From Arthrobacter sp. zg-Y1171 (lineage in GTDB: Bacteria; Actinomycetota; Actinomycetes; Actinomycetales; Micrococcaceae), in the NCBI RefSeq assembly GCF_025244845.1, contig NZ_CP104264.1, forward strand, positions 1,488,001-1,552,000: DNA of 64,000 nucleotides. Direction: 5' to 3'. Made by a program: the position numbers and the translations under genes. Under the pieces are notes generated by a model that was not told the DNA's origin, made no database searches, and saw only the letters and a program-made list of their open reading frames with translations. Below, one piece after another: positions 43,969 to 53,046 of the stretch; the first letter of the stretch is position 1; the number at the start of each line of letters is the position of its first letter.

Positions 43969-44604
43969 ATGAAGCTGATGAAAAACACCGGCGCGCCGGC
44001 AGACGAAAAGAGAATCGTTTCGCGAACGGACGCGACCGTATTCATGATTGTGGCGGCATTGGCCGCGGTGGTCAGCACTGCCTTTTCAATCTCCGAAATC
44101 GTCGGGTACTTCACGGGCCCGGTGACGCTGGATCTTCCGGTCAGCGCACAGGACCAGAGTGTGGACGGGCTGACGGCCGGAGTGACAGCGCACTACACAA
44201 CACTGACGGCTACGGTTCCCGCTCTTCCCTCCGGCCCCGCAGCGCTCCTTGCCTGGTCTTCGGCGCTGCACCAGGCAGGTGTGCTGGCCGTCCAGGCGTT
44301 GGTATTCCTGCTCGCCTACCGGCTCCGCAGTGCGGTCCTGTTCACCGCCGCGTCCGTACGGATCATCGGCGCCTGCGGCATCGTCCTGCTGCTGGTCGGG
44401 ACGTTTAGCCAGGGCCTCTACGGAATCGCGCTGCCACGCGTTGCGGACCTGGTCGTGATGGAGCGGCAGACGGGCGACGAACTGGTCCTCTTTGAAGGCA
44501 CGCTGAGCCCCTGGCCGCTGGTGCTTAGCCTCGTCCTGATACTGGTTGCGGGAGTCTTCCAATACGGCCGTCGGATTCAGCAGGATACGGACGGCCTGGT
44601 CTGA
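43969..44604 (+). CDS. DUF2975-like four-helix membrane protein
   Basis: 211 residues from ATG 43969, preferred over ATG 43957 because GGGGGGA is 4 bp upstream and the earlier start lies inside the operator. Four helices (about 24-46, 95-117, 128-150 and 180-202) with an outside loop after the first. Its stop is shared with the start of an XRE regulator, the common genetic arrangement of DUF2975 proteins. Function unknown; it may be a sensor for that regulator. Confidence 0.85.
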   Translation: MKLMKNTGAPADEKRIVSRTDATVFMIVAALAAVVSTAFSISEIVGYFTGPVTLDLPVSAQDQSVDGLTAGVTAHYTTLTATVPALPSGPAALLAWSSALHQAGVLAVQALVFLLAYRLRSAVLFTAASVRIIGACGIVLLLVGTFSQGLYGIALPRVADLVVMERQTGDELVLFEGTLSPWPLVLSLVLILVAGVFQYGRRIQQDTDGLV

Positions 44605-44831
44605 TGCCGGCGGATGATTCGTCGAACATCCACTGCCGTCTTGATGAACTCCTGGAAGCCCGCGGGATGACGTTGACGGAACTGAGCCGCCAGGTTGGCG
44701 TGAGTCTGGTGAATTTGTCGGTGCTCAAGAATGACCGGGCCAAGGCCATCCGGTTCTCCACTCTGACCGCGATCTGCAATGCGCTGGATTGCGAGGTGGG
44801 GGATCTCTTAGTGATTCCGCGTCCCGCTTGA
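44604..44831 (+). CDS. XRE-family regulator, YozG type
   Basis: 75 residues: RLDELLEARGMTLTELSRQV, then VSLVNLSVLKNDRAKAIRFS form the HTH, and TLTAICNALDCEVGDLLV completes it, closely following the YozG pattern. The TGATG overlap couples it to the DUF2975-like gene. It probably binds the 31-bp dyad upstream of the operon. Confidence 0.92.
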   Translation: MPADDSSNIHCRLDELLEARGMTLTELSRQVGVSLVNLSVLKNDRAKAIRFSTLTAICNALDCEVGDLLVIPRPA

Positions 44832-44933
44832 ATCTGTTTTGGTTTAATCCGTGATCCGTGCGATCCAGCCGTATCGTTGCAGTGCTACTGCTGAAGTTAC
44901 TGTTCCGCACGCCTTTTACCGTTAGGTCTCAAA

Positions 44934-45440
44934 GTGTCAAAAGCCAAAGAAATCCCCGGAGTAGAAGCGGGCGAAAGCCTCGTTCCCAAGGTGCCCGCCC
45001 CATGGCTGGCAATCGTGCTGGCGATCGGATCGATCGTTGGAATGATCGTCGCCAGCGAATTCATGGGTGACCCCAAGGCTGAGGGTTATAAAGACCTGCT
45101 GATGCTGGGGATCATTATTCCTCTGGCCGTTATCGTTGTTTCTTTTGCCGTGCTCATCAAGGTCGGAGTTGCAGCCAAGAGGAAACTGTCAGCGGCTAAA
45201 GGCAGGATCGCGGAAATGCTGCGGCAGGAACACGGTTACACAGTGGATCATCCCAAGACGCTCATCCTGACTGTGCAGAGCAAAACCACGCTGAATCCCT
45301 ACGACATACCGGCTACCGACACCTACGGGCGGCCGGTCAATATCCGGATCAGCCCGGATGAAACGGGGACCAAGGTGGTTGCCTCAATCTGCGAAGAACA
45401 CCCGGACCCCTCTGCCAATAGTCGCTACCGCAGGCACTAG
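44934..45440 (+). CDS. Membrane protein of unknown function, paralog B
   Basis: 168 residues from GTG 44934, same length as paralog A. Nearly identical N-terminus (SKAKEIPGV..ESLVPKV), two helices (about 25-43 and 56-78), a basic helix, and the conserved ending HPKTLILT, LNPYDIPATDTYGR, NIRISPDETGTKVVASICEE. The leader also shares GCTACTGCTGA and TAGGTCTCAAAG with paralog A. The ribosome binding site is weak (AGG). No known family. Confidence 0.8.
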   Translation: MSKAKEIPGVEAGESLVPKVPAPWLAIVLAIGSIVGMIVASEFMGDPKAEGYKDLLMLGIIIPLAVIVVSFAVLIKVGVAAKRKLSAAKGRIAEMLRQEHGYTVDHPKTLILTVQSKTTLNPYDIPATDTYGRPVNIRISPDETGTKVVASICEEHPDPSANSRYRRH

Positions 45441-45469
45441 GCGAAGGGCCGGTTTCCAATAGGTGGAAA

Positions 45470-46042
45470 TTAGCCTTCGACGTCGTACACCTGAGCCGGG
45501 TCGCGCTCGAGGATCCGGTCCCGCATCTCGCGCTTGAGGACTTCCAGGTGGGCCAGCTCGTCAGCGGTCTTCTCCGGCTTCGCGGTGAGCTCGATGAACT
45601 CGTCCGCGACGATGCCCTCATTCCGGATCACGCAGGTGACGGTTGCCTCCCCGGCGGTCAGCTCGAAGACGTAGCGGGCCAGGGTGTTGCCGCGCTCGGG
45701 ACGGGCCAGCTCCGGCAGCACGGCGTAGCGGTCGCCGGTGACCGCACGGGTCACGAGTTCGAAGGCGTCCCGGGCGCCGGGGCCGCCGAAGGGGGTGCGG
45801 ATCCGGATCCCGCGGCGCTCCACCCGGCCGCCGGGGGTGCGGGCTGCCAGTTCCGGCAATGCGCGGCCGAGTGCTGCGAAGGCGTGCGCGACGCCGCCGG
45901 GGAAGCCCGGGCCGTGGTACTTCATGCAGTCGGCGAAGGTGAAGTCCAGCTGCACCCCGTCCTCCCACACGGTGAGCGTGCGCTCGGGGTTGGGGATCGG
46001 CGTCGGTTCGGGCCGTTCGGGCATTGCTGCGTGCTTGCTCAT
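45470..46042 (-). CDS. Conserved protein, possible FmdE-like fold
   Basis: 190 residues. Between about 35 and 130 the order CMKYHGPGFPGGVAHAFAAL, GIRIRTPFGGPGARDAFELV, TRAVTGDRY and ARYVFEL follows that of FmdE proteins (fHGHxCPG, then a CxxDAxQxxTG stretch), but the key His and Cys are mostly replaced. A helical C-terminus ends in ELAHLEVLKREMRDRIL. The FmdE link is my reading and unconfirmed. Start either ATG 46042 or ATG 46024. Single gene. Confidence 0.55.
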   Translation of the reverse strand: MSKHAAMPERPEPTPIPNPERTLTVWEDGVQLDFTFADCMKYHGPGFPGGVAHAFAALGRALPELAARTPGGRVERRGIRIRTPFGGPGARDAFELVTRAVTGDRYAVLPELARPERGNTLARYVFELTAGEATVTCVIRNEGIVADEFIELTAKPEKTADELAHLEVLKREMRDRILERDPAQVYDVEG

Positions 46043-46296
46043 GTGGGTTTGTGCTCTCGGTGCTTCGGGGTTGGTGGGGGAGGTAGGGCTTGCCGGCTGC
46101 TGCGGCGGTCGCGGCGCGGTGTGGCAGGCGGTCCTTACCGCGGGCGTGAATCAGACTAAAAACCGTATCAGGCCAAGGAAGTCCTAGCTAAATGCTTCTC
46201 GGCCGAGGAAAGGAGGATTAGGATCGCGGCCACGCCTTCAGTCCTGGCGTGTTGTGGTTCCAGGCAGCCGGGACCCGACGAGCTGAACGGCCCCGC

Positions 46297-47385
46297 TTAC
46301 ACGGAATTGCGATTCGGGCGGTCGCTTGTCGACCGAACCTCCAGGGACGTCGGCAGATACCTGCGACGGGGGCGATCGGAGAACGGATGGCTGAGCAGCA
46401 TTTCACCAGCGATGCGGCCCTTCTCGAACAGCGGCTGACGCACAGTGGTCAGACCCGCCCGTGCGGCTTCCGGCACGTCGTCGAATCCTGTGACTGTCAG
46501 GTCCCCAGGCACACTCAATCCGCGCTGGCGTGCCCCCTCAAGGGCGCCTATTGCCAGGACATCACCGAAGCAGCAGACCGCAGTGATGCCCGGGTCCCGG
46601 TGCAAAAGGGTGTGAAGAGCGGTAACCCCGGCGTCCACCGAGTTTTCAAAGCGCTCCTCGACCGCAATCGACCCAGCGTCCGCTCCGAAGAGGCCTTCCC
46701 TCAGACCATGGATGCGATTGCGCTGGACTGAGTAGACAGCGTTTTTCCACATCTCTTCATCCGCTGGCCCGTTATGCCGGGTACGGCCCAACCTGGAGGT
46801 AATCACCCCCACTTTCCGGTGGCCCAAGCGGCTCAAGTAGCGACCAAGATCAGCTGCTGCGGAATGGTCGTCGAGTCCCAACCAGTCGGCGTGTCCCACA
46901 ACTTCCGGCTCGTCGACGACGACAATCGGCAACCTTCTCTTGAGCGCAGCCGCCAAATGCGGGTCATCGTCGGGTACCGAATAAAACACGAAGCCGTCCA
47001 CCACCGCTCCCATCACGTTCGATACCCGTGAGCTGCCAAGAGGTGGGCCGGCCGGCAGCAGGAGCAGGTTTAGCTGGGCATCCTGCAGGGCCGTCGAAAG
47101 GCCCGCGAGGAGGGAGACCGAGGCTGGATCGCGCAAAGCGAAGGACATCTCGTCCGTGAAGACAACGCCGATGGTCTCCGATTTCCCGCGGCGAAACTGG
47201 CGGGCGACGGGATCCGGCCCTGCGTACCCGACCGCATCCGCAACGGCGAGTACACGCTCGCTCACCGACTTTGAGACCCGCTCGGGGTGGTTGTAGACGT
47301 TGGAGACCGTCGCAGGAGAAAGCCCCAGGGACCGGGCGATGCTCGTCAGTGTCGGTGCCTTAGAGGGATTCGGTTGCCTAGTCAC
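46297..47385 (-). CDS. LacI-family repressor of the polyol operon
   Basis: 362 residues. HTH TLTSIARSLGLSPATVSNVY and hinge region GYAGPDPVARQFRRG, then a periplasmic-binding-protein-like sugar domain (ETIGVVFTDEMSF, VDGFVFYSV, GFDDVPEAARAGLTTVRQP). It should bind a polyol or sugar. It is divergent from the dehydrogenase/importer operon, with TAAACGTTTA between them. GTG start. Confidence 0.93.
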   Translation of the reverse strand: MTRQPNPSKAPTLTSIARSLGLSPATVSNVYNHPERVSKSVSERVLAVADAVGYAGPDPVARQFRRGKSETIGVVFTDEMSFALRDPASVSLLAGLSTALQDAQLNLLLLPAGPPLGSSRVSNVMGAVVDGFVFYSVPDDDPHLAAALKRRLPIVVVDEPEVVGHADWLGLDDHSAAADLGRYLSRLGHRKVGVITSRLGRTRHNGPADEEMWKNAVYSVQRNRIHGLREGLFGADAGSIAVEERFENSVDAGVTALHTLLHRDPGITAVCCFGDVLAIGALEGARQRGLSVPGDLTVTGFDDVPEAARAGLTTVRQPLFEKGRIAGEMLLSHPFSDRPRRRYLPTSLEVRSTSDRPNRNSV

Positions 47386-47403
47386 TGCGCGATGCTAACA
47401 ACC

Positions 47404-47413
47404 TAAACGTTTA
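47404..47413. promoter_or_regulatory. LacI-type operator core
   Basis: TAAACGTTTA is a perfect palindrome with the central CG usual for LacI-family sites, 19 bp upstream of the lacI-type gene. A related sequence GTAAACCGTTCTA lies at about 47486-47498, nearer the operon start. Confidence 0.6.
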
Positions 47414-47550
47414 AACGCTGCCACGACTACCTGAGTAGAAAAGTTCCATGCGAAGTAAAGGCCTTGAGGAGACATTGACCACTCTACGTAAACCGTTCTA
47501 ATGTTCACCGCATCCCGCTACTGAAGCGCAGACCTGGAACGAAGGAGTTC

Positions 47551-48606
47551 ATGGTGCTGATCCCGTCGACGATGACTGCGAGCGTACTTCGAGGAGTGAA
47601 AGACCTGATCGTCGAGGAGCGGCCGGTGCCGGTTCCCGCGGCCGATGAGGTGCTGATCCGGGTTCACAGCGTGGGGGTGTGCGGGTCAGACGTGCACTAC
47701 TTCCAGCATGGCCGTATCGGTCCCTATGTTGTGGAGTCCCCGTTGGTTCTCGGCCACGAAGCGAGCGGCACCATCGTTGCCGTCGGTGCAGATGTAGATG
47801 AGTCCCGGGTTGGCCGCCGGGTGGCAATCGAGCCGCAGCGTCCCTGCAGAGTGTGTGAATTCTGCCGAGAGGGCGCCTACAACTTGTGCCCGAAGATGGA
47901 GTTTTATGCCACGCCCCCGATTGACGGAGCGTTTTGTGAATACGTCCTGATCCAAGACGATTTCGCGTACGACGTGCCGGACTCGATCAGCGATCATGCT
48001 GCGGCTCTTATGGAACCGTTGTCCGTCGGCATCGCCGCTGCGCAAAAGGGCGGGATAAAGGTGGGAGATACCGTACTCATCGCCGGAGGCGGTCCAATTG
48101 GGATCCTGACGGGCCAGGTCGCGCGGGCCTTCGGCGCCACCGACGTCGTCGTCGCCGACATTAACGCTGGCCGCCGCGCTCTTGCTGCAGGTTATGGCCT
48201 CCGCGTCGTGGATCCAGCTGCGGATTCCACGGAGCAACTGGGTGCGCATGTATTCGTTGACGCCTCGGGGGCGACGCCGGCCATTCTCAACGGAATCCGT
48301 TCCACGCGTGCAGGCGGGACAGTAGTACTGGTCGGCAGCGCTGATGAATTTCCGCTTTCCGTGCCCGAAATCGCCATGCGGGAGCTGAGTGTCACCGGGA
48401 CGTTTAGATATACGAATACGTGGCCGATAGCACGGTCGCTTCTTATATCCGGTCTTGTGGAAGTCGATTCGCTTGTCACCCACGAATACGGAATTGAGCA
48501 GGTCGAGGACGCTCTCGTAGGTGAAGGCGCTGGAAATTCCCTCAAGCGGATGGTCCTTCCGGGCGTGCGCACCGTGGAGAATCCGCATGTGCGGGGCACA
48601 GCATGA
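47551..48606 (+). CDS. Polyol (sorbitol/xylitol-type) dehydrogenase, zinc-dependent
   Basis: 351 residues of the medium-chain family. Catalytic zinc Cys44 (GVCGSDVHYF) and His69-Glu70 (LGHEASG); structural zinc Cys99, Cys102, Cys105, Cys113. Sorbitol-dehydrogenase signatures GRIGPYVVESPLVLGHE and MEPLSVGIAA are present. Oxidises a polyol to a ketose with NAD. AAGGAG precedes the ATG by 5 bp. First gene of a five-gene operon whose other members import and further oxidise the substrate. Confidence 0.93.
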   Translation: MVLIPSTMTASVLRGVKDLIVEERPVPVPAADEVLIRVHSVGVCGSDVHYFQHGRIGPYVVESPLVLGHEASGTIVAVGADVDESRVGRRVAIEPQRPCRVCEFCREGAYNLCPKMEFYATPPIDGAFCEYVLIQDDFAYDVPDSISDHAAALMEPLSVGIAAAQKGGIKVGDTVLIAGGGPIGILTGQVARAFGATDVVVADINAGRRALAAGYGLRVVDPAADSTEQLGAHVFVDASGATPAILNGIRSTRAGGTVVLVGSADEFPLSVPEIAMRELSVTGTFRYTNTWPIARSLLISGLVEVDSLVTHEYGIEQVEDALVGEGAGNSLKRMVLPGVRTVENPHVRGTA

Positions 48607-50102
48607 GCAGCGCCCTGCTGTCGGTCCGGGACCTGAATAAGTCCTTTCCCGGGGTGAAGGCGCTGAACCAGGTCTCGTTTGATGTGCGTCCCGGTTCCGT
48701 GCACGCAGTCTGCGGTGAGAACGGAGCGGGCAAGTCCACGCTCATGAAGATCATCAACGGCATCTACCAGCCCGACAGCGGAACGATCCACGTTCGCGGC
48801 GAGGAGGTGCACATCAAGAGCCCGATCGATGCACGGGCCCACGGCATCGCGATGATCTCCCAGGAATTGAACTATGTCCCGGAGATGACAATCGCGGAGA
48901 GCTTCTTCATGGGACGTCTTCCCCTCAAGTACGGCAGGGTGAACTGGCGCTATATCCGCGGCGAAGCGAAAAGGGTGATGACAGAGGAGGGGCTGGATTT
49001 TTCCGGCAACCGCCGTCTCAACACGCTGACGGTATCCGAGATTCAAACGCTGGAGATCCTGCGCGCTGTCTATCACAGTGCCGAGATTCTCATCATGGAC
49101 GAGCCCACCTCGGCGATCGCGCACAAGGAAGTCGAGTCGCTTTTCGCGAAGATCCGGGCGCTTCGGGATGAAGGCAAGTCGATCATCTACATCTCCCACA
49201 AAATGGACGAGGTGTTCCAGCTCGCAGATGATGTCAGCGTTCTCCGCGACGGCGCGATCGTCAGTTCTCAACCGGCACAGGAAACCACCTCGGCCCGGGT
49301 GATTGCCCAGATGGTGGGACGCGATCTGGACCACCAAAGCTATCCAAAAGAACGTGTTGAGCTGGGAGCCATGGTCTTCAAAGCTTCGCGACTGTCCCGG
49401 GAGAATGCCTTCGAGGACATCAACTTCGAGATCCGGGCGGGCGAGATCGTCGGCCTTGCGGGCCTGATCGGTGCCGGCAGGAGCGAAGTGGTGCGAGCAG
49501 TTTTCGGACTCGACCCTCTCGATTCAGGAACCGTCGAAGTGGACGGAGTGCTGGTTAGGACCAATACACCGAAGAAGGCGATCGAGCACGGAATAGCGAT
49601 GTTGTCCGAGGACCGGAGACTGGTGGGCATCATTCCGAAACTCAGCATCAAAAAGAACGCGACGCTCGCCAGTCTCAAGAAAGTCATACACGGCGGATTT
49701 CATCGATCAAGTGTCGAAGAGCAATTAGTCACTGAGTACTTCCAGAAGATGAATGTAAAGGCGCCGAGCACCGAGACCCGCATCGAATCGCTCAGCGGAG
49801 GCAACCAGCAGAAAGTTCTCCTGGCCCGTTGGCTTATTGCCGATCCCAAGGTCATGCTCCTCGATGAGCCCACGCGGGGGATCGACGTGGGCGCCAAGTT
49901 CGAGATCTACAAGCTCATGACCGCACTGGCCCGCCAGGGCCGCGCCATCCTGATGATCTCTTCCGAGTTGCCCGAGCTGATCGGTATGTGCGACCGCATC
50001 TACGTCATGTCGGCAGGGCGGATGACCGCCGAGTTGGAGCCGCATCAGTTCTCACAGGAAACCATCCTCAAACACGCCATGAATCAAATCGAGGTGGCAT
50101 GA
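48603..50102 (+). CDS. Sugar ABC importer ATPase, RbsA/XylG type
   Basis: 499 residues, two ATPase domains. The first has Walker A GENGAGKST (38-46) and LIMDEPTSA; the second has the degenerate Walker A GLIGAGRSE usual for this family, LSGGNQQKV and LLDEPTRGID. It energises the permease encoded next. Overlaps the genes before and after by 4 bp. Confidence 0.95.
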   Translation: MSSALLSVRDLNKSFPGVKALNQVSFDVRPGSVHAVCGENGAGKSTLMKIINGIYQPDSGTIHVRGEEVHIKSPIDARAHGIAMISQELNYVPEMTIAESFFMGRLPLKYGRVNWRYIRGEAKRVMTEEGLDFSGNRRLNTLTVSEIQTLEILRAVYHSAEILIMDEPTSAIAHKEVESLFAKIRALRDEGKSIIYISHKMDEVFQLADDVSVLRDGAIVSSQPAQETTSARVIAQMVGRDLDHQSYPKERVELGAMVFKASRLSRENAFEDINFEIRAGEIVGLAGLIGAGRSEVVRAVFGLDPLDSGTVEVDGVLVRTNTPKKAIEHGIAMLSEDRRLVGIIPKLSIKKNATLASLKKVIHGGFHRSSVEEQLVTEYFQKMNVKAPSTETRIESLSGGNQQKVLLARWLIADPKVMLLDEPTRGIDVGAKFEIYKLMTALARQGRAILMISSELPELIGMCDRIYVMSAGRMTAELEPHQFSQETILKHAMNQIEVA

Positions 50103-51139
50103 CTATGTTGTCCAGGCTGAGATCTTTCGAAGCAAGCCGCTACTCCATTTTCATCATCCTGGTAGTGGTACTCGTGGCAGCGAGTTTCCTAAGCCCCAAT
50201 TTTCTCAGTGGTGACAACGTCTTCAACGTACTGCGGCAAGTCGCGGTGATCACGATCCTGGCGTACGGTGCCATGACGCTGATTATCGGCGGAATGATCG
50301 ACCTTTCTGCCGGCGCCGTGATGGCATTCGCAGGTGTCGCTTCGGTCCTGATCTATAAGTCGAGCAATAGCATGCTTCTCGCCTTCCTAGCCGGGATAGC
50401 GGTGGGCGTGATCTGCAATCTCATCAATGCGTTCCTCGTAGCTACTCTGCACACCCCGGCCTTCATCGTCACTCTTGGAATGATGCTGATGGCCCGAGGC
50501 GCGGTCCTCGAACTCACGCAGGGGCAGAACGTCCTGCAGCTGGGGGATTTCATCTTGATCGGCCAGGGCAACCTCGGTTTGCTGCCGATACCGGTCCTGA
50601 TATTGCTCATCATCACTGCCGTCATCTGGTACTTGATGAACCAGACCCGTTACGGCCGGTCCGTATACGCCGTTGGCGGCAACGAGGAAGCGGCACGTGC
50701 GGCCGGCATTGCGGTGGAGCGTGTGAAGTATCAGGCGTTCTTGATCAACGGCGCGTTGGTCGGGATCGCCGGAGTTATCTTCATGTCACGCGTCAACGCG
50801 GGCCTCCCCAATGCGGGCATCGGCTATGAACTGCAGGCCATCACCGCCCCGATTATTGGTGGAACCAGCTTTTCCGGCGGGGTCGGGACGGTCTTCGGCA
50901 CGCTCGCCGGCGCACTTATCGTCGGTGTACTCGGAAACATTATGAATCTCATCGGTATCGGCTCTTATGTGCAGCAGATCGTGATGGGGCTGATCATCGT
51001 TGTCGCCGTGGCCTACGACGTGTTCAGCAAGCGGGGCAGGACCAAGACGACCATCCTCAAGTCGGCCCCGCCGGTTCAGCCCCCACCATCCGCCGGAGAG
51101 TCACCCGGTGCCCTGGAAAATGCCAATCCCAAGCAATGA
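50099..51139 (+). CDS. Sugar ABC importer permease, RbsC type
   Basis: 346 residues from the ATG overlapping the ATPase stop. About ten helices; family signatures GGMIDLSAGAVMAF, GNEEAARAAGI (the ATPase contact loop) and GGTSFSGGVGTVFGTLAGAL. A Pro-rich polar tail of about 30 residues follows the last helix. Forms the channel of the polyol or pentose importer. Confidence 0.95.
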   Translation: MTMLSRLRSFEASRYSIFIILVVVLVAASFLSPNFLSGDNVFNVLRQVAVITILAYGAMTLIIGGMIDLSAGAVMAFAGVASVLIYKSSNSMLLAFLAGIAVGVICNLINAFLVATLHTPAFIVTLGMMLMARGAVLELTQGQNVLQLGDFILIGQGNLGLLPIPVLILLIITAVIWYLMNQTRYGRSVYAVGGNEEAARAAGIAVERVKYQAFLINGALVGIAGVIFMSRVNAGLPNAGIGYELQAITAPIIGGTSFSGGVGTVFGTLAGALIVGVLGNIMNLIGIGSYVQQIVMGLIIVVAVAYDVFSKRGRTKTTILKSAPPVQPPPSAGESPGALENANPKQ

Positions 51140-51183
51140 CATATCCCAATCGTTCTGCCTTCAACGTCCACTAGGAGACTTCA

Positions 51184-52191
51184 ATGAAGAACCTCACCCG
51201 CAGGATCGCCGCGGTCAGCGCGGCAGCCTTTTTGGCACTCAACGTTGCTGGTTGTTCAGTAACCACGGGCAACCCCACCTCCGACGGTGGCGGAGAACGC
51301 GAACAGAAAGATGAATACCGGGTTGCGTACATCGCCCGGGCACAGGCGGATTCCTTCGCCGCGTGGCTCGCGAACGAAATGAAGGCCGAGGCCGCGAACT
51401 ATGAAGACATCACCTTGGAGGTATTCGATGGACAGGCTGACGATGAAATCGAGAACCGACTGATCGAGAACGCGATCGCCAACAAATTCGACGCCATCAT
51501 CATTCAGCCCAATAACGCCGATGCCCAGCTTCCGTACATCCAGCAGGCCGTCGACGCCGGCATCGTCACGGTAACTACCAATCCTCGTGTGGAGGGAATC
51601 GACGGCGCGAGCTCCGTGGACGCCAATCCGTACGACCAGGGCGCAATAGTTGCTCAGGCTGCCTTGGAGCAAGTCCCTGAGAACGCCAATGTTGTGGTCC
51701 TCAACGGGCCAGCCGCGAACTTCCACGGCACTGCGCGCCGTGAGGCATGGGAAAAGGAGTTCTTTGATCAGCGCCCGGATGTCACGATCGTTGCCGAGGA
51801 CACTGCCAATTGGAATAAGGATGAGGCGCTCACCCTTATGGAGGACTGGTCGCTGGCCAACCCGAAGATCGACGCGGTCATTTCAATGAACGACAACATG
51901 GCTTCGGGGGCGCTCGAAGCGGTGAAGGGCAAGTCCGGTTTCGACGGGATGCTGGCATACGGCGTCGACGGCACACCCGAAGCCACCCTCCTCATCCAGG
52001 AGGGCACGATGACCGCTACTTCACTGCAGGACGCCGCGGAGCTGGCCCAGCTGAACCTCAAAGCAGTGCACGACCTCTTGACCGGGGCTGAAGACAATGT
52101 CTCGGTGAACGTAGGCAATCCGCTCATCACGAAAGACAACACCCAGGAGTACATCGACCTGTACAAGGCAGCAGGGCTTATCGGCAACTAG
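51184..52191 (+). CDS. Sugar-binding lipoprotein, RbsB type
   Basis: 335 residues. Signal peptide with lipobox NVAGC (Cys24); mature protein anchored outside the membrane. The binding-protein core includes EYRVAYIARAQADSFAAW, KFDAIIIQPNN, and SMNDNMASGALEAVKG. It captures the substrate for the RbsA/RbsC-like proteins. AGGAG lies 5 bp before the ATG. Confidence 0.93.
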   Translation: MKNLTRRIAAVSAAAFLALNVAGCSVTTGNPTSDGGGEREQKDEYRVAYIARAQADSFAAWLANEMKAEAANYEDITLEVFDGQADDEIENRLIENAIANKFDAIIIQPNNADAQLPYIQQAVDAGIVTVTTNPRVEGIDGASSVDANPYDQGAIVAQAALEQVPENANVVVLNGPAANFHGTARREAWEKEFFDQRPDVTIVAEDTANWNKDEALTLMEDWSLANPKIDAVISMNDNMASGALEAVKGKSGFDGMLAYGVDGTPEATLLIQEGTMTATSLQDAAELAQLNLKAVHDLLTGAEDNVSVNVGNPLITKDNTQEYIDLYKAAGLIGN

Positions 52192-52243
52192 CATCCGAGG
52201 TTACGCCGGAAACTCAAATGGACCGAAGAGATGAGAGAGACCT

Positions 52244-53011
52244 GTGACCGTACTGAACAAGTTCCGTCTGGACGGCCGTGTTGCCCTGGTGACCGGCGCG
52301 ACCCGCGGCCTCGGCCGAGCGTTTGCCCTTGCCCTCGCCGAAGCCGGCGCCGACGTCGTCGTGCACGGACGCGATGCTGAAGCCGCCGCCAAACTGCAGA
52401 GCGAGATCGAGGCGCGCGGCAGCACTTCTCACGTTGTCCTAGGGGAGCTAACCGAGAGGGCAGGCATCGAGCGCATTGTCGCCGAGGCGGTCGGCAAGGC
52501 GGGACGCATTGACGTCCTCGTCAACAATGCCGGTGCCTGTATCCACCACGAGGCGCTGAAGGTCACCGAGGACGAGTGGTCCCATGTGATCGATACGAAC
52601 CTCACGGCACTCTGGCACATGTCCCAGGAGGTCGGCGCTCATATGACCGAGCGCCGATCCGGGAGCATCGTGAACATTGGATCGATTTCGGGAATGATCG
52701 TAAACCGTCCGCAGATGCAGCCGGCCTACAACGCCTCCAAAGCGGCCGTGCACCAGCTGACAAAATCGCTGGCGGCCGAATGGGCGCCCCTCGGTGTCCG
52801 CGTGAATGCTGTAGCGCCTGGTTACGTGAAAACGGATATGTCACCAGTGGACGATCCCCGGTTTCGACGCTACTGGATCGAAGACGCACCGCAGCAGCGT
52901 TATGCCGACCCCGATGAAGTCAGCCCAGCAGTCGTTTTCCTCGCCTCTGATGCATCGAGTTTTGTTACCGGTTCCGTGCTGGTGGTCGATGGAGGGTATA
53001 CCGTCTTTTAG
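52244..53011 (+). CDS. Short-chain dehydrogenase (polyol/ketose type)
   Basis: 255 residues, classical SDR: TGATRGLG (17-24), NNAG, catalytic Tyr162 and Lys166 in YNASK, and the ending SFVTGSVLVVDGG. Resembles gluconate 5-dehydrogenase and polyol dehydrogenases. GTG start with GAGAGAG upstream. With the zinc dehydrogenase at the operon start it gives two oxidations; no kinase is encoded here, so the product must be phosphorylated by an enzyme elsewhere. Confidence 0.93.
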   Translation: MTVLNKFRLDGRVALVTGATRGLGRAFALALAEAGADVVVHGRDAEAAAKLQSEIEARGSTSHVVLGELTERAGIERIVAEAVGKAGRIDVLVNNAGACIHHEALKVTEDEWSHVIDTNLTALWHMSQEVGAHMTERRSGSIVNIGSISGMIVNRPQMQPAYNASKAAVHQLTKSLAAEWAPLGVRVNAVAPGYVKTDMSPVDDPRFRRYWIEDAPQQRYADPDEVSPAVVFLASDASSFVTGSVLVVDGGYTVF

Positions 53012-53046
53012 CTCTTGCGTCGGCGTCAATAAGTGCGGCCGCACCG

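Noticed and set aside
53033..53044. GTGCGGCCGCAC palindrome after the SDR gene as terminator
   Set aside because: A 12-bp palindrome cannot form a stable stem with a proper loop and no T tract follows.
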